64,000 nucleotides of DNA, from contig QQVN01000005.1 of NCBI GenBank assembly GCA_003352285.1, positions 186,001 through 250,000 on the forward strand. Direction: 5' to 3'. Numbering within the stretch: the stretch's first letter is position 1; each line of letters starts with the position of its first letter. The position numbers were made by a program, and so were the translations under genes. The notes under the pieces were generated by a model. It was not told the DNA's origin, made no database searches, and saw only the letters and a program-made list of their open reading frames with translations. The DNA comes from Thermoproteota archaeon. GTDB taxonomy: Archaea > Thermoproteota > Nitrososphaeria > Nitrososphaerales > Nitrosopumilaceae. Of this stretch, positions 11,016 through 19,912 are shown in pieces.

Positions 11016-12299
11016 TTAAGGCCAGATGCCTTTTTGGTTGAATGCTTCTACTACTCTACCAACTGCCAAAACCATTGCAGCTCTTCTCATGTCAATTTTA
11101 TGTTTCTTTGATAGTGCATATGTATCTCTAAAGCCTCGAGTAATGTTTGCCTCCATTTTGTTTGCAACTTCTTCAAATGACCAATAGTACCCCATGTTGT
11201 TTTGAACCCATTCAAGGTATGATATGCATACTCCGCCAGAGTTTGCTAAAATATCTGGAACAACAATAATCTTCTTTTTGTAAATTATTGGATCTGCTTC
11301 TGGTAATGTTGGACCATTTGCAGCTTCGGCAATAATTTTACATTGTAATTTTGCTGCAATCTTTTTATCGATTTGATTCTCCAAAGCACCAGGAATCAAG
11401 ATATCACATTTTGTTGTAAGTAATTGCTCAGTGGATACCTTTTTGCTTCCAGGGAATCCAACTACAGAGCCCCTGTTTTTCTTGTATTCGATTAACTTGT
11501 TAACTTTGAAACCATTTGGTACAATTATGGAACCTTTAGAATCGCTTGCTCCAATAACTTTAGCGCCCATCTTCTCAAGATATTCACCTGCAAATGTTGA
11601 TGCGTTTCCAAATCCTTGTAATACGACTTTGGCGCCTTTGAGTTTTAGTTTAATTGTTTTTGCTGCTTCTCTTACACAATATGCAGTACCAAGACCGGTT
11701 GCAACATTTCTGGCTAAAGAACCACCCATTGAGATTGGCTTGCCAGTAATTACACCTGGAGAGTATTTGTTTTCATTTAATTTACTAAAAGTATCCATGA
11801 TTTGCGTCATCTCTTTTCCAGTTGTATAGACGTCTGGTGCAGGAATGTCTTTTCCTGGACCTATTACTTCAGATAACATGTAAGCAAATCTTCGGGTAAT
11901 TCTTTCTAGCTCACCCTCGCTAAGTTTTTCTTTTTTAGGATTAACAAAAACACCGCCTTTACCACCACCTAATGGAACATCCACTACTGCACACTTCCAA
12001 GTCATCCATGATGATAGTGCCATGACTTCTCTTTCCATGTACTTTACTCCACCTTCTGGATCAAAGTATCTAATTCCTCCTTTGTATGGTCCACGGTCAT
12101 TGTTGTGTTGGCTTCTAAATCCAGTAAATACACGAATCTTTCCGTTATCCATCTTTACGGGAATTTTAATTCTAACCAATCTATTTGGCATTGTAAGATA
12201 ATCACGCATTCCTTTGTCTTTAATTCCCAAAACATCACATGCATCATGAACTTGTTGTGATGCATTCTCAAATGGATCTACATTTGCCAAATTAACCAA
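11016..12299 (-). CDS. gdhA: Glutamate dehydrogenase
   Basis: This 427-residue hexameric-type glutamate dehydrogenase interconverts 2-oxoglutarate plus ammonia with glutamate. It is the likely entry point for ammonium assimilation. Conserved segments: catalytic lysine region PLGGGKGGVFVNPKK, substrate-binding GPYKGGIRY, APDVYTTGKEM, Rossmann VVLQGFGNASTFAG and the C-terminal LANSGGVCISYLEWVQN. The start is TTG at 12299. A TTTAAATA element at 12320-12327 is about 25 nt upstream, so the transcript should be leaderless. Cofactor preference (NAD or NADP) is not decided here. Confidence 0.93.
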   Translation of the reverse strand: MVNLANVDPFENASQQVHDACDVLGIKDKGMRDYLTMPNRLVRIKIPVKMDNGKIRVFTGFRSQHNNDRGPYKGGIRYFDPEGGVKYMEREVMALSSWMTWKCAVVDVPLGGGKGGVFVNPKKEKLSEGELERITRRFAYMLSEVIGPGKDIPAPDVYTTGKEMTQIMDTFSKLNENKYSPGVITGKPISMGGSLARNVATGLGTAYCVREAAKTIKLKLKGAKVVLQGFGNASTFAGEYLEKMGAKVIGASDSKGSIIVPNGFKVNKLIEYKKNRGSVVGFPGSKKVSTEQLLTTKCDILIPGALENQIDKKIAAKLQCKIIAEAANGPTLPEADPIIYKKKIIVVPDILANSGGVCISYLEWVQNNMGYYWSFEEVANKMEANITRGFRDTYALSKKHKIDMRRAAMVLAVGRVVEAFNQKGIWP

Positions 12300-12319
12300 C
12301 TTGATGATCTTAGAATTGT

Positions 12320-12327
12320 ATTTAAAC
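12320..12327 (-). promoter_or_regulatory. TATA box of gdhA
   Basis: TTTAAATA on the minus strand is centred about 25 nt before the TTG start of gdhA. This supports both the non-ATG start and a leaderless message. Confidence 0.55.
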
Positions 12328-12387
12328 GCTGTCCTTATCTGAATTTGGAAATTTGTTTTTGATCGCTAATTGATAAATTTTCAATGA

Positions 12388-12774
12388 TTAGATGTACACT
12401 TTTTTGAATGTCATCTGTCTCTCTAATTTTTCAATTGCGTCATCTAATGCTCTAATGTTTATTTCTAGAAAATTAGATAGATGATACATTGCACCATATT
12501 TGTCTCCAATTTTTGAGACGATGTTATTTTTTTCAAGAACCTTCATGTGATGTTGAACTGCCTTGTAGTCCAAATCAAGTTCTTGCGATAGTTGATGTGT
12601 GTTAAGAGGTTGCTTGAGAAGCATCATTACAATTCTTAATCTTGTAAAGCCTCCTCTGGTACTGGTAAAAAGATACATCAAGAGTTTTTTTGTTTGCCGA
12701 TCAATCTTTCGTTCAGGGCTTAGTTCTGAAGATCGGATGACTTGTCGGAATTCCATCAGTTGAGAAATACTCAT
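12388..12774 (-). CDS. Winged-helix (ArsR-like) transcriptional regulator
   Basis: This 128-residue DNA-binding protein has a clear winged helix: FTRLRIVMMLLKQPLNTHQL, then the recognition helix region SQELDLDYKAVQHHMKVLEKNNIVSKIG. The C-terminus is short and helical. There is no ligand-binding domain and no metal-binding Cys/His cluster, so it is probably a simple dimeric regulator. The ATG at 12774 is preferred over a TTG two codons upstream. It is divergent from psmA and downstream of gdhA; whether it controls either is unknown. Confidence 0.8.
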   Translation of the reverse strand: MSISQLMEFRQVIRSSELSPERKIDRQTKKLLMYLFTSTRGGFTRLRIVMMLLKQPLNTHQLSQELDLDYKAVQHHMKVLEKNNIVSKIGDKYGAMYHLSNFLEINIRALDDAIEKLERQMTFKKVYI

Positions 12775-12866
12775 GACCAATCATAATTGTTGAAAATAGC
12801 ATAAAATACTATTTCCAGATCTATACCATATGTCACAGTAACTGAGACTAGAGTTAACAATTACCC

Positions 12867-12873
12867 TTAAATT
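12867..12873 (+). promoter_or_regulatory. TATA box of psmA
   Basis: CCTTAAATTG has its AT core about 28 nt upstream of the psmA ATG at 12898, consistent with a leaderless or nearly leaderless transcript. Confidence 0.5.
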
Positions 12874-12897
12874 GACTTAGCATAAACTCGTTTTGAA

Positions 12898-13623
12898 ATG
12901 ATGGCATCACGCGGTTATGATATGACGCCTACAATGTATTCTCCAGATGGTAGAATTTACCAAGTAGAATATGCCATTGAGACAGTCAAGCGTGGAACCC
13001 TAGCAATTGGGATTAAATCCAAAGAGGGTATCATCATGGCAGTTGAGGAAAAACCACGTGCATTACAGACATCAAATATTACTCAAAAAATATTCCAAGT
13101 CGACCAGCATATCGGCGTGGCCGCAGCAGGATACATTCCAGATGCTCGAGTTCAAGTAGATAATGCAAGATTCTTCTCACAAGGAAACAAGATGACCTAT
13201 GATGAACCAGTTGAGGTAGAGACGGTTGCAAAACATCTAGCAGACCAGTGTCATCAGTTTACACAGTATTCCGGAGTCAGACCATATGGTGTTGCACTAA
13301 TCATTGCAGGAGTTGACCAGAAAGGTCAATCAATCTATGTTACAGATCCTAGTGGAACTTTTGTTCCATATGCAGCAGTTGCAATTGGGGCTTCAGCTGA
13401 TGAAGTAACAGACTTTTTGGAGAAAACATACAATGATGGCTTGAGTTTAGAAGATGCAGCCGCACTTGCAGTAGCTGCTATCAGCATTAAATCAGAAAAG
13501 AAAGACGGTGTAAAAAATATCAAGATGGCAAAAATCACTACTGAGAAAAAAGTTTTAGAAAAGATCACAGAGAGCGAGATTGAAAAATATCAGCAAATTG
13601 CTAGCCAAAAATTCAAAGTGTAG
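12898..13623 (+). CDS. psmA: Proteasome subunit alpha
   Basis: This 241-residue subunit forms the outer alpha rings of the 20S proteasome and gates substrate entry. The N-terminal alpha signature is intact (YDMTPTMYSPDGRIYQVEYA, starting about residue 5), as is RGTLAIGIKSKEGI. The expected ~230-240 residue length and the absence of an N-terminal catalytic Thr mark it as alpha, not beta. It is preceded by its own TATA element and is divergent from the winged-helix regulator. Beta subunits are not in this window. Confidence 0.95.
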   Translation: MMASRGYDMTPTMYSPDGRIYQVEYAIETVKRGTLAIGIKSKEGIIMAVEEKPRALQTSNITQKIFQVDQHIGVAAAGYIPDARVQVDNARFFSQGNKMTYDEPVEVETVAKHLADQCHQFTQYSGVRPYGVALIIAGVDQKGQSIYVTDPSGTFVPYAAVAIGASADEVTDFLEKTYNDGLSLEDAAALAVAAISIKSEKKDGVKNIKMAKITTEKKVLEKITESEIEKYQQIASQKFKV

Positions 13624-13682
13624 TTTTGCTCTTTAGTTTTAATCATAAATTAAAAAATTATTTTGACGAGGTTATTTTCTAA

Positions 13683-14375
13683 ATGGGATTAGGCAGTAGC
13701 TACTGGGCAGAGGTAATTGAGGTACTAAGGGATATCATTCCAGTTTATGATAAAGTAAATTCATACATTTCATTGGGAAAAGACAAGGAACACAGAAAGC
13801 GAGGCATCTCTGGCAGAGTTCTTCCAGGAAACAAAATTCTTGATGCAGGTTCAGGTTTTGGAAACATGTCAAAAACTGCATCAGGGATTTGCAATGAAGA
13901 TATCACAATTACACTGTATGACCCGCTAGTTCCAATGCTAAAAAACACAGGAATGTTTTTCCAAAAAACACCAGATATGTCTTGCGGAGTTTTTGAACAC
14001 ATTCCGTTTCAAGATGAAAAGTTTGATGCAGTACTTTGCGGTTATTCATTACGAGATGCCATAAGCTTGAAAATTGCAATCTCAGAGATTCATCGAGTGT
14101 TGAAGGACGGAGGTAGATTTGTAATAGTAGATCTTGGAAAACCTGATGAGCTATTTATCAGATTAGGAGTTTCATTTTATCTTAGAGCGATTCTGCCTAT
14201 CGTTGCGCTAATTGCAGGGGGCAGACTAGGCTTGAAGTTTGGAACATTGTATGGAACATACAAGAGATGGCCCAAAAACAAAAAACTCGAAGAGATGTTA
14301 AGGGAGAAATTCTCCAAAGTAGAATTTGAGAAAGATCTTATGGGTGGGGCAATAATGGTTGCCGCATACAAATGA
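13683..14375 (+). CDS. UbiE/MenG-like SAM-dependent methyltransferase
   Basis: This 230-residue class I methyltransferase has motif I ILDAGSGFGNMS, a post-I acidic loop TLYDPLVPML, and the UbiE-like tail IHRVLKDGGRFVIVDLGKP. A hydrophobic stretch follows (SFYLRAILPIVALIAGG), as in quinone C-methyltransferases. Thaumarchaea use menaquinone-type electron carriers, so a quinone-ring methylation role is plausible but not proven. Its stop overlaps the start of the next gene by 4 nt (ATGA), so the two are probably co-translated. Confidence 0.75.
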   Translation: MGLGSSYWAEVIEVLRDIIPVYDKVNSYISLGKDKEHRKRGISGRVLPGNKILDAGSGFGNMSKTASGICNEDITITLYDPLVPMLKNTGMFFQKTPDMSCGVFEHIPFQDEKFDAVLCGYSLRDAISLKIAISEIHRVLKDGGRFVIVDLGKPDELFIRLGVSFYLRAILPIVALIAGGRLGLKFGTLYGTYKRWPKNKKLEEMLREKFSKVEFEKDLMGGAIMVAAYK

Positions 14376-15529
14376 AAAGAGCTTTAATTTTAGTAAATGT
14401 AACTGGACTCTTAGTTGGAATCTCTTATGGATTACATGGTCCAATACTACCAGTCTTTGCAAAAAATGTAATCGGTGCATCATATACAGAAATCGGACTC
14501 ATTGGATTTGCAAATTTTATTCCTTACATGTTTATCCCGTTGTTTGTTGGATTGCTACTGGATAGATTCAACAATGGATATCTTTTATCAATAGGGGTTG
14601 TAATCAACTCAACCTCAGTGTATCTGTTATCCATTGCACAATCAGTGCCAGAGATAATGGGATTTAGAATTATGACAGGAATAGCACATGCATTCTTTTG
14701 GCCCCCAAGTGTGGCAATCATATCCAATGTAAGTGATGGACGACAGCGAGTAAGAAACATTGCAAGATTTACAGGATTCTTTGTTGCCGGATTCACCATC
14801 GGGCCCTTGATTGGCTCGATACTTTTGGAAAATCTTGATGTATCATTAAGAATAGTATTCCAAATTGCAGCATTCATTCTTGCGTTTGCAATAATTTCAT
14901 CACTATCATCATCAAGATACAAAATTCGCGAGCATGCCGCCAAGTTTTCTTTTGATGCAATAAGGGAGATGAAAAAATTTCCACATGTGATTATAATGTT
15001 AATCTACTGTACATCGACATTTGGCATAATTTTGACAGTATACCCTGCGTTTCTAAATGATAATTCAATGAGTGATGTGCAAATCGAGATGTTATTTTTC
15101 ATATTTGGTATCTCTCGCATTGCAACACTTTTAGTTGCAGGAAAGCTGGCAAGAAGAACTAGTCATACTCTGATTGCAGCTGCTGCATCAATTGCCACAG
15201 GATTGTTAATATCGTTTGGTGCAGAATCAATGATAGAGTTTGCGGTTGCATTTTTGTTTATGGGATTTGGGTTTAGCATATTCTTCCCATTGACTATCGA
15301 AATAATCCTGAGTAAAACAAGAAAGGAGATTTCAGGTACAATCATTGGATCATATGAGACAATCTTTGGCATAGGATGGGCAATAGGTCCAATTTCTGCT
15401 GGAATAATATCAGAGATTCAAGCAAACAGTACTCCATATCTGATATTTTTTGCAATAGGAATAGGAGTTACGATTCTCTCAATAATCAAACGTAAGGAAT
15501 TAGAGCCAAAAAAGAATCCAAATCTTTAA
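14372..15529 (+). CDS. Major facilitator superfamily transporter
   Basis: This 385-residue membrane protein has about 12 hydrophobic segments. The MFS A-like loop between TM2 and TM3 is degenerate (GLLLDRFNNGYLL). TM4 contains RIMTGIAHAFFWPPSVA, and the second half repeats the pattern (AGKLARRTSH). The C-terminus is a short charged cytoplasmic tail. It overlaps the UbiE-like gene by 4 nt, suggesting linked function, but the transported compound cannot be told. It is probably a proton-driven exporter of a small molecule. Confidence 0.82.
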   Translation: MKRALILVNVTGLLVGISYGLHGPILPVFAKNVIGASYTEIGLIGFANFIPYMFIPLFVGLLLDRFNNGYLLSIGVVINSTSVYLLSIAQSVPEIMGFRIMTGIAHAFFWPPSVAIISNVSDGRQRVRNIARFTGFFVAGFTIGPLIGSILLENLDVSLRIVFQIAAFILAFAIISSLSSSRYKIREHAAKFSFDAIREMKKFPHVIIMLIYCTSTFGIILTVYPAFLNDNSMSDVQIEMLFFIFGISRIATLLVAGKLARRTSHTLIAAAASIATGLLISFGAESMIEFAVAFLFMGFGFSIFFPLTIEIILSKTRKEISGTIIGSYETIFGIGWAIGPISAGIISEIQANSTPYLIFFAIGIGVTILSIIKRKELEPKKNPNL

Positions 15530-15553
15530 TTTAAGATTTGAGTAATTGTATGC

Positions 15554-15907
15554 GTGATTGATTTTTCCCTAAATGTTGCAGGCAGTGAGTGGATAATCAT
15601 TATTTTTGTAGCACTGGTACTGATTCTTGGAACAAACAAGCTGCCAGAGGCAGCAAAAAAATTAGGACGTGCTTCTGCTGAATACAAAAAAGCTAGAGAC
15701 GAAGTGCAGAATCAAATGAAAGATTTTAGCACACAAAATGTTCAGGTCTCAGGTCCTGTGCAAAATGAAAGAGAAAAGCTTGAGATGATTGCAAAATCAT
15801 TGGGAATTAATTTTGCCGGAAAGACAACTGATGAGCTAAGAGAGATTATTTCATCAAAGATTGGAAAACCAATTGAGCCAAAAAAAGAAACGGAAAAGAC
15901 AGAATGA
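15554..15907 (+). CDS. tatA: Sec-independent translocase subunit TatA
   Basis: TatA forms the pore-like assembly that moves folded proteins across the membrane. The 117-residue protein has the single N-terminal membrane helix (WIIIIFVALVLILGTNKLP), the hinge NKLPEAAKKLG and the amphipathic helix with a charged tail, ending in a lysine/glutamate-rich C-terminus. The start is a GTG at 15554; an upstream ATG at 15550 is out of frame. TatC is not next to it. Confidence 0.87.
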   Translation: MIDFSLNVAGSEWIIIIFVALVLILGTNKLPEAAKKLGRASAEYKKARDEVQNQMKDFSTQNVQVSGPVQNEREKLEMIAKSLGINFAGKTTDELREIISSKIGKPIEPKKETEKTE

Positions 15908-15909
15908 AA

Positions 15910-16719
15910 TTACTTTTTAATTCTATAGATATTTTTGTCTAATCGCTTTTTTGCAAAGTTATAGTATTCCTTTACAATCTCAAAGCCAAGAAACTTTCGT
16001 CCATTCTTTTTGCTAATCACTGCAACCTGGCCAGACCCAAGGAATGGATCCAGTACAAGATCACCTCGCTTACTAGAATACTGCAAAATCTTTTCAATTA
16101 TTTCAGAAGGAAGTTTCGTTGGAGTCTTTTCATCACCAGTCCAGTACTCTCTTTTTATTTCCCAGACATCCTCTTTATCCTTATAGTGAAGGCTACGGCC
16201 TTCTTTATTTTTGGAATCTTTTTTGAATCTAGAAAATGGATAGAACTTTCTCTTCTTTGGATTCTTGCAGACATAAAGGCAGTGGTAATGTGACGTGACA
16301 AACTTTTTCTTTGTCACTACACCGAATTGATACTTCCAAATTAGATGATTAATCGTTACAAAACCAACATCATCTAAAGCCATTAGAATATCCTTGAGAT
16401 TGTTCCACCCTGAGAAGACATACATGCTTCCCGAATCCTTTAGGATTCGAAATGCTTCGGACATCCATTGAAAAGTAAAGTCATAGTAATCCTCAGGCTT
16501 TATTTCGTTATAGCCCTGCATGACTCGCGAGGCTGTTCGGTTGTAGTTTGCCTTTGTAGCTTTGAAATTTATTGCAAATGGAGGATCAGTTACTATAAGA
16601 TCAATCTTCTTGTCAGGTATTTCACTCATTCCATGAATGCAGTTTACATTGTAAATTTTGTTTGGAGTAAGTGATTTCAATTTTAGATTTGTTATGGAAA
16701 CCTTGCTTAATAATGTCAT
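15910..16719 (-). CDS. Site-specific DNA methyltransferase (beta-class, likely N6-adenine)
   Basis: This 269-residue DNA methyltransferase has motif order IV then I, the beta arrangement: catalytic VTDPPFAINF at about residue 40, and the SAM loop LDPFLGSGQVAVIS at about 220. The region between would be the target-recognition domain (including YWTGDEKTPTKLPSEIIEKI, which links to the SAM pocket). DPPF favours adenine-N6 over cytosine-N4. No restriction endonuclease is adjacent, so it is an orphan and may serve regulation or repair. It ends 3 nt from the convergent tatA. The target sequence is unknown. Confidence 0.85.
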   Translation of the reverse strand: MTLLSKVSITNLKLKSLTPNKIYNVNCIHGMSEIPDKKIDLIVTDPPFAINFKATKANYNRTASRVMQGYNEIKPEDYYDFTFQWMSEAFRILKDSGSMYVFSGWNNLKDILMALDDVGFVTINHLIWKYQFGVVTKKKFVTSHYHCLYVCKNPKKRKFYPFSRFKKDSKNKEGRSLHYKDKEDVWEIKREYWTGDEKTPTKLPSEIIEKILQYSSKRGDLVLDPFLGSGQVAVISKKNGRKFLGFEIVKEYYNFAKKRLDKNIYRIKK

Positions 16720-16752
16720 GAAAAATAAAGATGGAATAGTTGGAAAGTTCTA

Positions 16753-16947
16753 TTATCTGTATTCCATCTTGCCTTTGATTTTGTTGACTAGAGCCATCTC
16801 TTCTTTGAGATGCTTTGCAAGTAGCTTTTCGTGTTCTCTCTTGTGCTTCCAGTATGCGTTTAGAACAGCTTGTCTTGATTTTGCTTTTTTGATAGCTGCT
16901 TGAAAGCTTCGATGAATCTTTGCTACTTCATTTGTGTAACTGGTCAT
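16753..16947 (-). CDS. Small basic helical hypothetical protein
   Basis: This 64-residue protein starts at an ATG at 16947. It is rich in Lys, Glu, His and Ala and predicted helical throughout (AIKKAKSRQAVLNAYWKHKR, then EHEKLLAKHLKEEM). I do not recognise a family. The codon use looks real, and it sits 33 nt upstream of the DNA methyltransferase on the same strand, so it may be in the same unit. There is no signal peptide or cysteine. Confidence 0.6.
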   Translation of the reverse strand: MTSYTNEVAKIHRSFQAAIKKAKSRQAVLNAYWKHKREHEKLLAKHLKEEMALVNKIKGKMEYR

Positions 16948-17145
16948 GCTTCTAGTATCAGTATATGATAGATAACTCTGGCATGTTTACCAATTTAAAC
17001 ACCTGATGAGTTTACCTTGACTCGGGATTTTGCAGTATAGGCATGGTACAGGGATACAGTAGTGCGATCAATGAGGTATGCCCCCAGATATAGCTCAAGT
17101 GAATTCTCAAACAATAAATCCATTCACAGTCACTTATGAGACACC

Positions 17146-19659
17146 ATGAAGTATAGCTGCCCAAACTGTAAGACGCGTCTAGAGATACAAAGGACATTTA
17201 ACAAGAAGATGGTAATTTTTTGCCCAGGTTGCAAGCTGGAGGACATTTTAGAGTTTACAAAAAATTTTGATGAGGCGTATCTGAATTTTCTAACAAGGTT
17301 TGACAAGGGAAAGATACCAAACAAGGACCAGATGCAGCAAGGACTGCAGCAGCAGGGAATAATTCGCGATGAGGCAGAAATCAAAAAGATGATTGGCACT
17401 GCAAAGCTAGACGAGGTTACAAAATCTGTACTGTACTCAAAGAAGGATTACGTGTCATTTTACAAGGTAATGAAAAAACCAGAGCCAGAAATGGGTCAAA
17501 AGGTATCAGAATTTGGATTAGACAGTGAAATATCAAAGTACTTGTCTGAAAAAGGAATTGATTCATTTTACAAATTTCAAGAAGATGCAATATCGGAGAT
17601 AATCTATGGGAATAATGTAATCATTGAGGCCCCAACTGCATCAGGAAAGACTGAAGCATTTTTGATTCCAATTGTACAGAAGATTCTTTCTGAGAAGCAA
17701 AGTTTTGGGAAAACATTTGCACTGTTTGTGTACCCGACAAAGTCACTAGCAAGAGATCAGTTTCCAAAGATAAACTCGCTTGCGCAAAGAGTTGGAATCA
17801 AAGTTGGAGTATTTGACGGAGACACAAAACAGACAGAGCGCGCAAAAATTCTAGATGAACCACCAGAGATCATAGTAACAAACTTTGATGTGCTGCACTA
17901 CCACATGTTTCACCAGACAAAATTTGCTTCTCTTCTTGGATCAATAAAGTTTCTTGTTGTTGATGAGACACATGTGTACACCGGAATATTTGGCTCTAAT
18001 GTTCACTATATCATCAAACGGCTAAAAAGAATTGGAAAAAAAATTCAATTTGTTGCAGCATCAGCTACCCTTGATAACGCAATAGAATTTACCGAAAAGT
18101 TGTTTGGAGAAAAGATGAATCTCATTCACGGGTCTGGAAACAAGAGCGAAACAGATTTTGTTATGCTTTTTCCATCCTTGAGAACACAGCGTGCCCTGAT
18201 GGTTGATTTGACAAAAAGGCTTACACAAAAAAAACACAAGACGATGGTGTTTAGCAACTCGCATCTAAACTCTGAGCTGCTTGCAATGCAGGCAAGAAAG
18301 CAAAAGATTGGCATCAAGGTTCACAGGGCAGGGCTGATGGCAAACTATCGAAGGTCTGTTGAAAAGGCATTCAAGGAGGATGCGCTACAAGCAATATCAT
18401 GCACACCAACACTTGAGCTTGGCATTGATGTTGGAAACGTTGATGGAGTGATATCATCTACAATTCCTGTAAACAGACTGGTTCAAAGAATTGGAAGGGC
18501 GGCAAGGAAAGGACAGAGAGGATATGCATTTCTGGCATTGGGAAATGACCCAATATCTCAGTACTACAAGAATCACCCTGATGACTATTTTGATGATACA
18601 GAAAAGACGTACATTGACCCCAAGAATCCTTTCGTTGAAGAGTTTCAGGTTTTGGCCATGGCTTGCGATAAGCCAATCTCAAGGCATGAGCTAAAAGAGC
18701 ACTCTGATATCATTGAAAAACATCTTCAAGAGGGAAACCTTGTCTTAGTAGAAAACAGAATCGTTCCAAACTATGACACGGTGTACAAGCTGCTAAGCGA
18801 GTTTAGCATTCGAGGCATAGGAAGCTCAGTTGACATATTTCTTGATGGAAGAAAAGTAGGAGACAGAATTTTACCCATTGCATTAGAAGAGCTTCACAAG
18901 GATGCGATCTACTTTCTTGCAGGAATCAGATACAAAGTAAAAGAGTTTGAGTATCCTGAAAAAAACTTTGCAAAGCTTGAACGCATTCCAAGAGACTATC
19001 CATACTATACCAAAGCCCTAACTGAAGAGTGGCCTACAATTGAAACAGTGTATGAGCAAAGGAAGGTCTTTGGGATGGAAGTTGCGTTTTGCAAGCTGCA
19101 CATACAAAAGAGCGTTTACGGTTACGTCAACATTGAGCTAGGCCAAGAGGTATCGCAGGGAAAGAAAGTTCTGCTTGAGAAGAAGCTAGAGTATGACTTT
19201 GTAACTAAAGGAATAGTATTTCATGCACCAAGACCTGAAAAAGAGATCGCAAAGTCTGAAGACCAAGAGTATGTTGAGGCAAGCGGATACCATGCAACAG
19301 AGCATGTTGTAATAGAAGGAAGCAACATGATTACCGGAGGTGTATCGCAGGACCTTGGAGGAATATCTCTAGGGGCATCAGGTCTGATATTCATTTACGA
19401 TGGCGCAATTGGTGGAAATGGTGCAAGCAAAGCACTCTACGATAGATTTGAGAAAGCACTAGAGCGCAGCATGTACATTGTAAAAGAGTGCCCCTGCAAA
19501 AACGAGGCAGGATGTCCCAGGTGCACGTTTTCTTACAGATGTGGAAACAACAACGAGTATCTTCACAAGTACTCATCTCTTGAAGTCTTGCAGAGAATTA
19601 ACGATGGTGAGAAGACAGTGCTAGAGGATCCAACTGAAGGCGACAGGCCATTAGTATGA
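17146..19659 (+). CDS. DEAD/DEAH-box helicase with N-terminal zinc ribbon and C-terminal DUF1998 (Hrq1-like)
   Basis: This 837-residue superfamily 2 helicase has a zinc ribbon at its N-terminus (CPNCKT at 5, CPGC at 27). Motif I is IIEAPTASGKTEAF, motif II LVVDETHVYTGIFGSN (DETH), motif III VAASATLD, and motif VI RIGRAARKGQRGYA. The C-terminal region carries a four-Cys cluster (CPCKNEAGCPRCTFSYRCG), the DUF1998 signature of Hrq1/YprA-type DNA helicases involved in repair. The N-terminal zinc ribbon is an extra. It is preceded by a ~200-nt gap with no gene. Confidence 0.88.
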   Translation: MKYSCPNCKTRLEIQRTFNKKMVIFCPGCKLEDILEFTKNFDEAYLNFLTRFDKGKIPNKDQMQQGLQQQGIIRDEAEIKKMIGTAKLDEVTKSVLYSKKDYVSFYKVMKKPEPEMGQKVSEFGLDSEISKYLSEKGIDSFYKFQEDAISEIIYGNNVIIEAPTASGKTEAFLIPIVQKILSEKQSFGKTFALFVYPTKSLARDQFPKINSLAQRVGIKVGVFDGDTKQTERAKILDEPPEIIVTNFDVLHYHMFHQTKFASLLGSIKFLVVDETHVYTGIFGSNVHYIIKRLKRIGKKIQFVAASATLDNAIEFTEKLFGEKMNLIHGSGNKSETDFVMLFPSLRTQRALMVDLTKRLTQKKHKTMVFSNSHLNSELLAMQARKQKIGIKVHRAGLMANYRRSVEKAFKEDALQAISCTPTLELGIDVGNVDGVISSTIPVNRLVQRIGRAARKGQRGYAFLALGNDPISQYYKNHPDDYFDDTEKTYIDPKNPFVEEFQVLAMACDKPISRHELKEHSDIIEKHLQEGNLVLVENRIVPNYDTVYKLLSEFSIRGIGSSVDIFLDGRKVGDRILPIALEELHKDAIYFLAGIRYKVKEFEYPEKNFAKLERIPRDYPYYTKALTEEWPTIETVYEQRKVFGMEVAFCKLHIQKSVYGYVNIELGQEVSQGKKVLLEKKLEYDFVTKGIVFHAPRPEKEIAKSEDQEYVEASGYHATEHVVIEGSNMITGGVSQDLGGISLGASGLIFIYDGAIGGNGASKALYDRFEKALERSMYIVKECPCKNEAGCPRCTFSYRCGNNNEYLHKYSSLEVLQRINDGEKTVLEDPTEGDRPLV

Positions 19660-19661
19660 AA

Positions 19662-19778
19662 TTAAGAGTCTTGCGATAGAGTTTTTGTGTGGCCTGGATC
19701 TTCTTTACAAGCTTTGAGAATTCTAGAGTTTAGCTCTTCTTTTTCTTTTTGAGATAATTCTTTCTCCATTCCACCCAT
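19662..19778 (-). CDS. Possible small charged protein (38 aa)
   Basis: A short open frame on the minus strand starts at ATG 19778 (or an in-frame TTG at 19793) and stops at 19662, just past the convergent helicase gene. It encodes a charged, helical 38-residue peptide beginning MGGMEKELSQKEKEELNSR and containing one Cys. The amino-acid pattern looks protein-like and fills an otherwise empty gap. No family is recognised. Confidence 0.42.
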   Translation of the reverse strand: MGGMEKELSQKEKEELNSRILKACKEDPGHTKTLSQDS

Positions 19779-19884
19779 GCTCCCAGCATGCAATTTTTTC
19801 TAACTGCATAAAAACGATCCCCTGATTTTCAGCCTCGATTGAAAGAAATTGTCCGATATTACACCTAAAAGAAATGCTTCAAGA

Positions 19885-19891
19885 TTATATT
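19885..19891 (+). promoter_or_regulatory. TATA box of the sugar dehydrogenase gene
   Basis: TTATATT is centred 25 nt before the ATG at 19913. It lies inside the longer reading frame that begins at 19874, which argues that the ATG at 19913, followed by a signal peptide, is the true start. Confidence 0.55.
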
Positions 19892-19912
19892 GTTGTTGAA
19901 GAGAGTTACATC

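Noticed and set aside
17000-17100. Possible box C/D guide RNA before the helicase gene
   Set aside because: A CTGATGA is present, but no matching C', D' and D boxes with a plausible spacing could be found.
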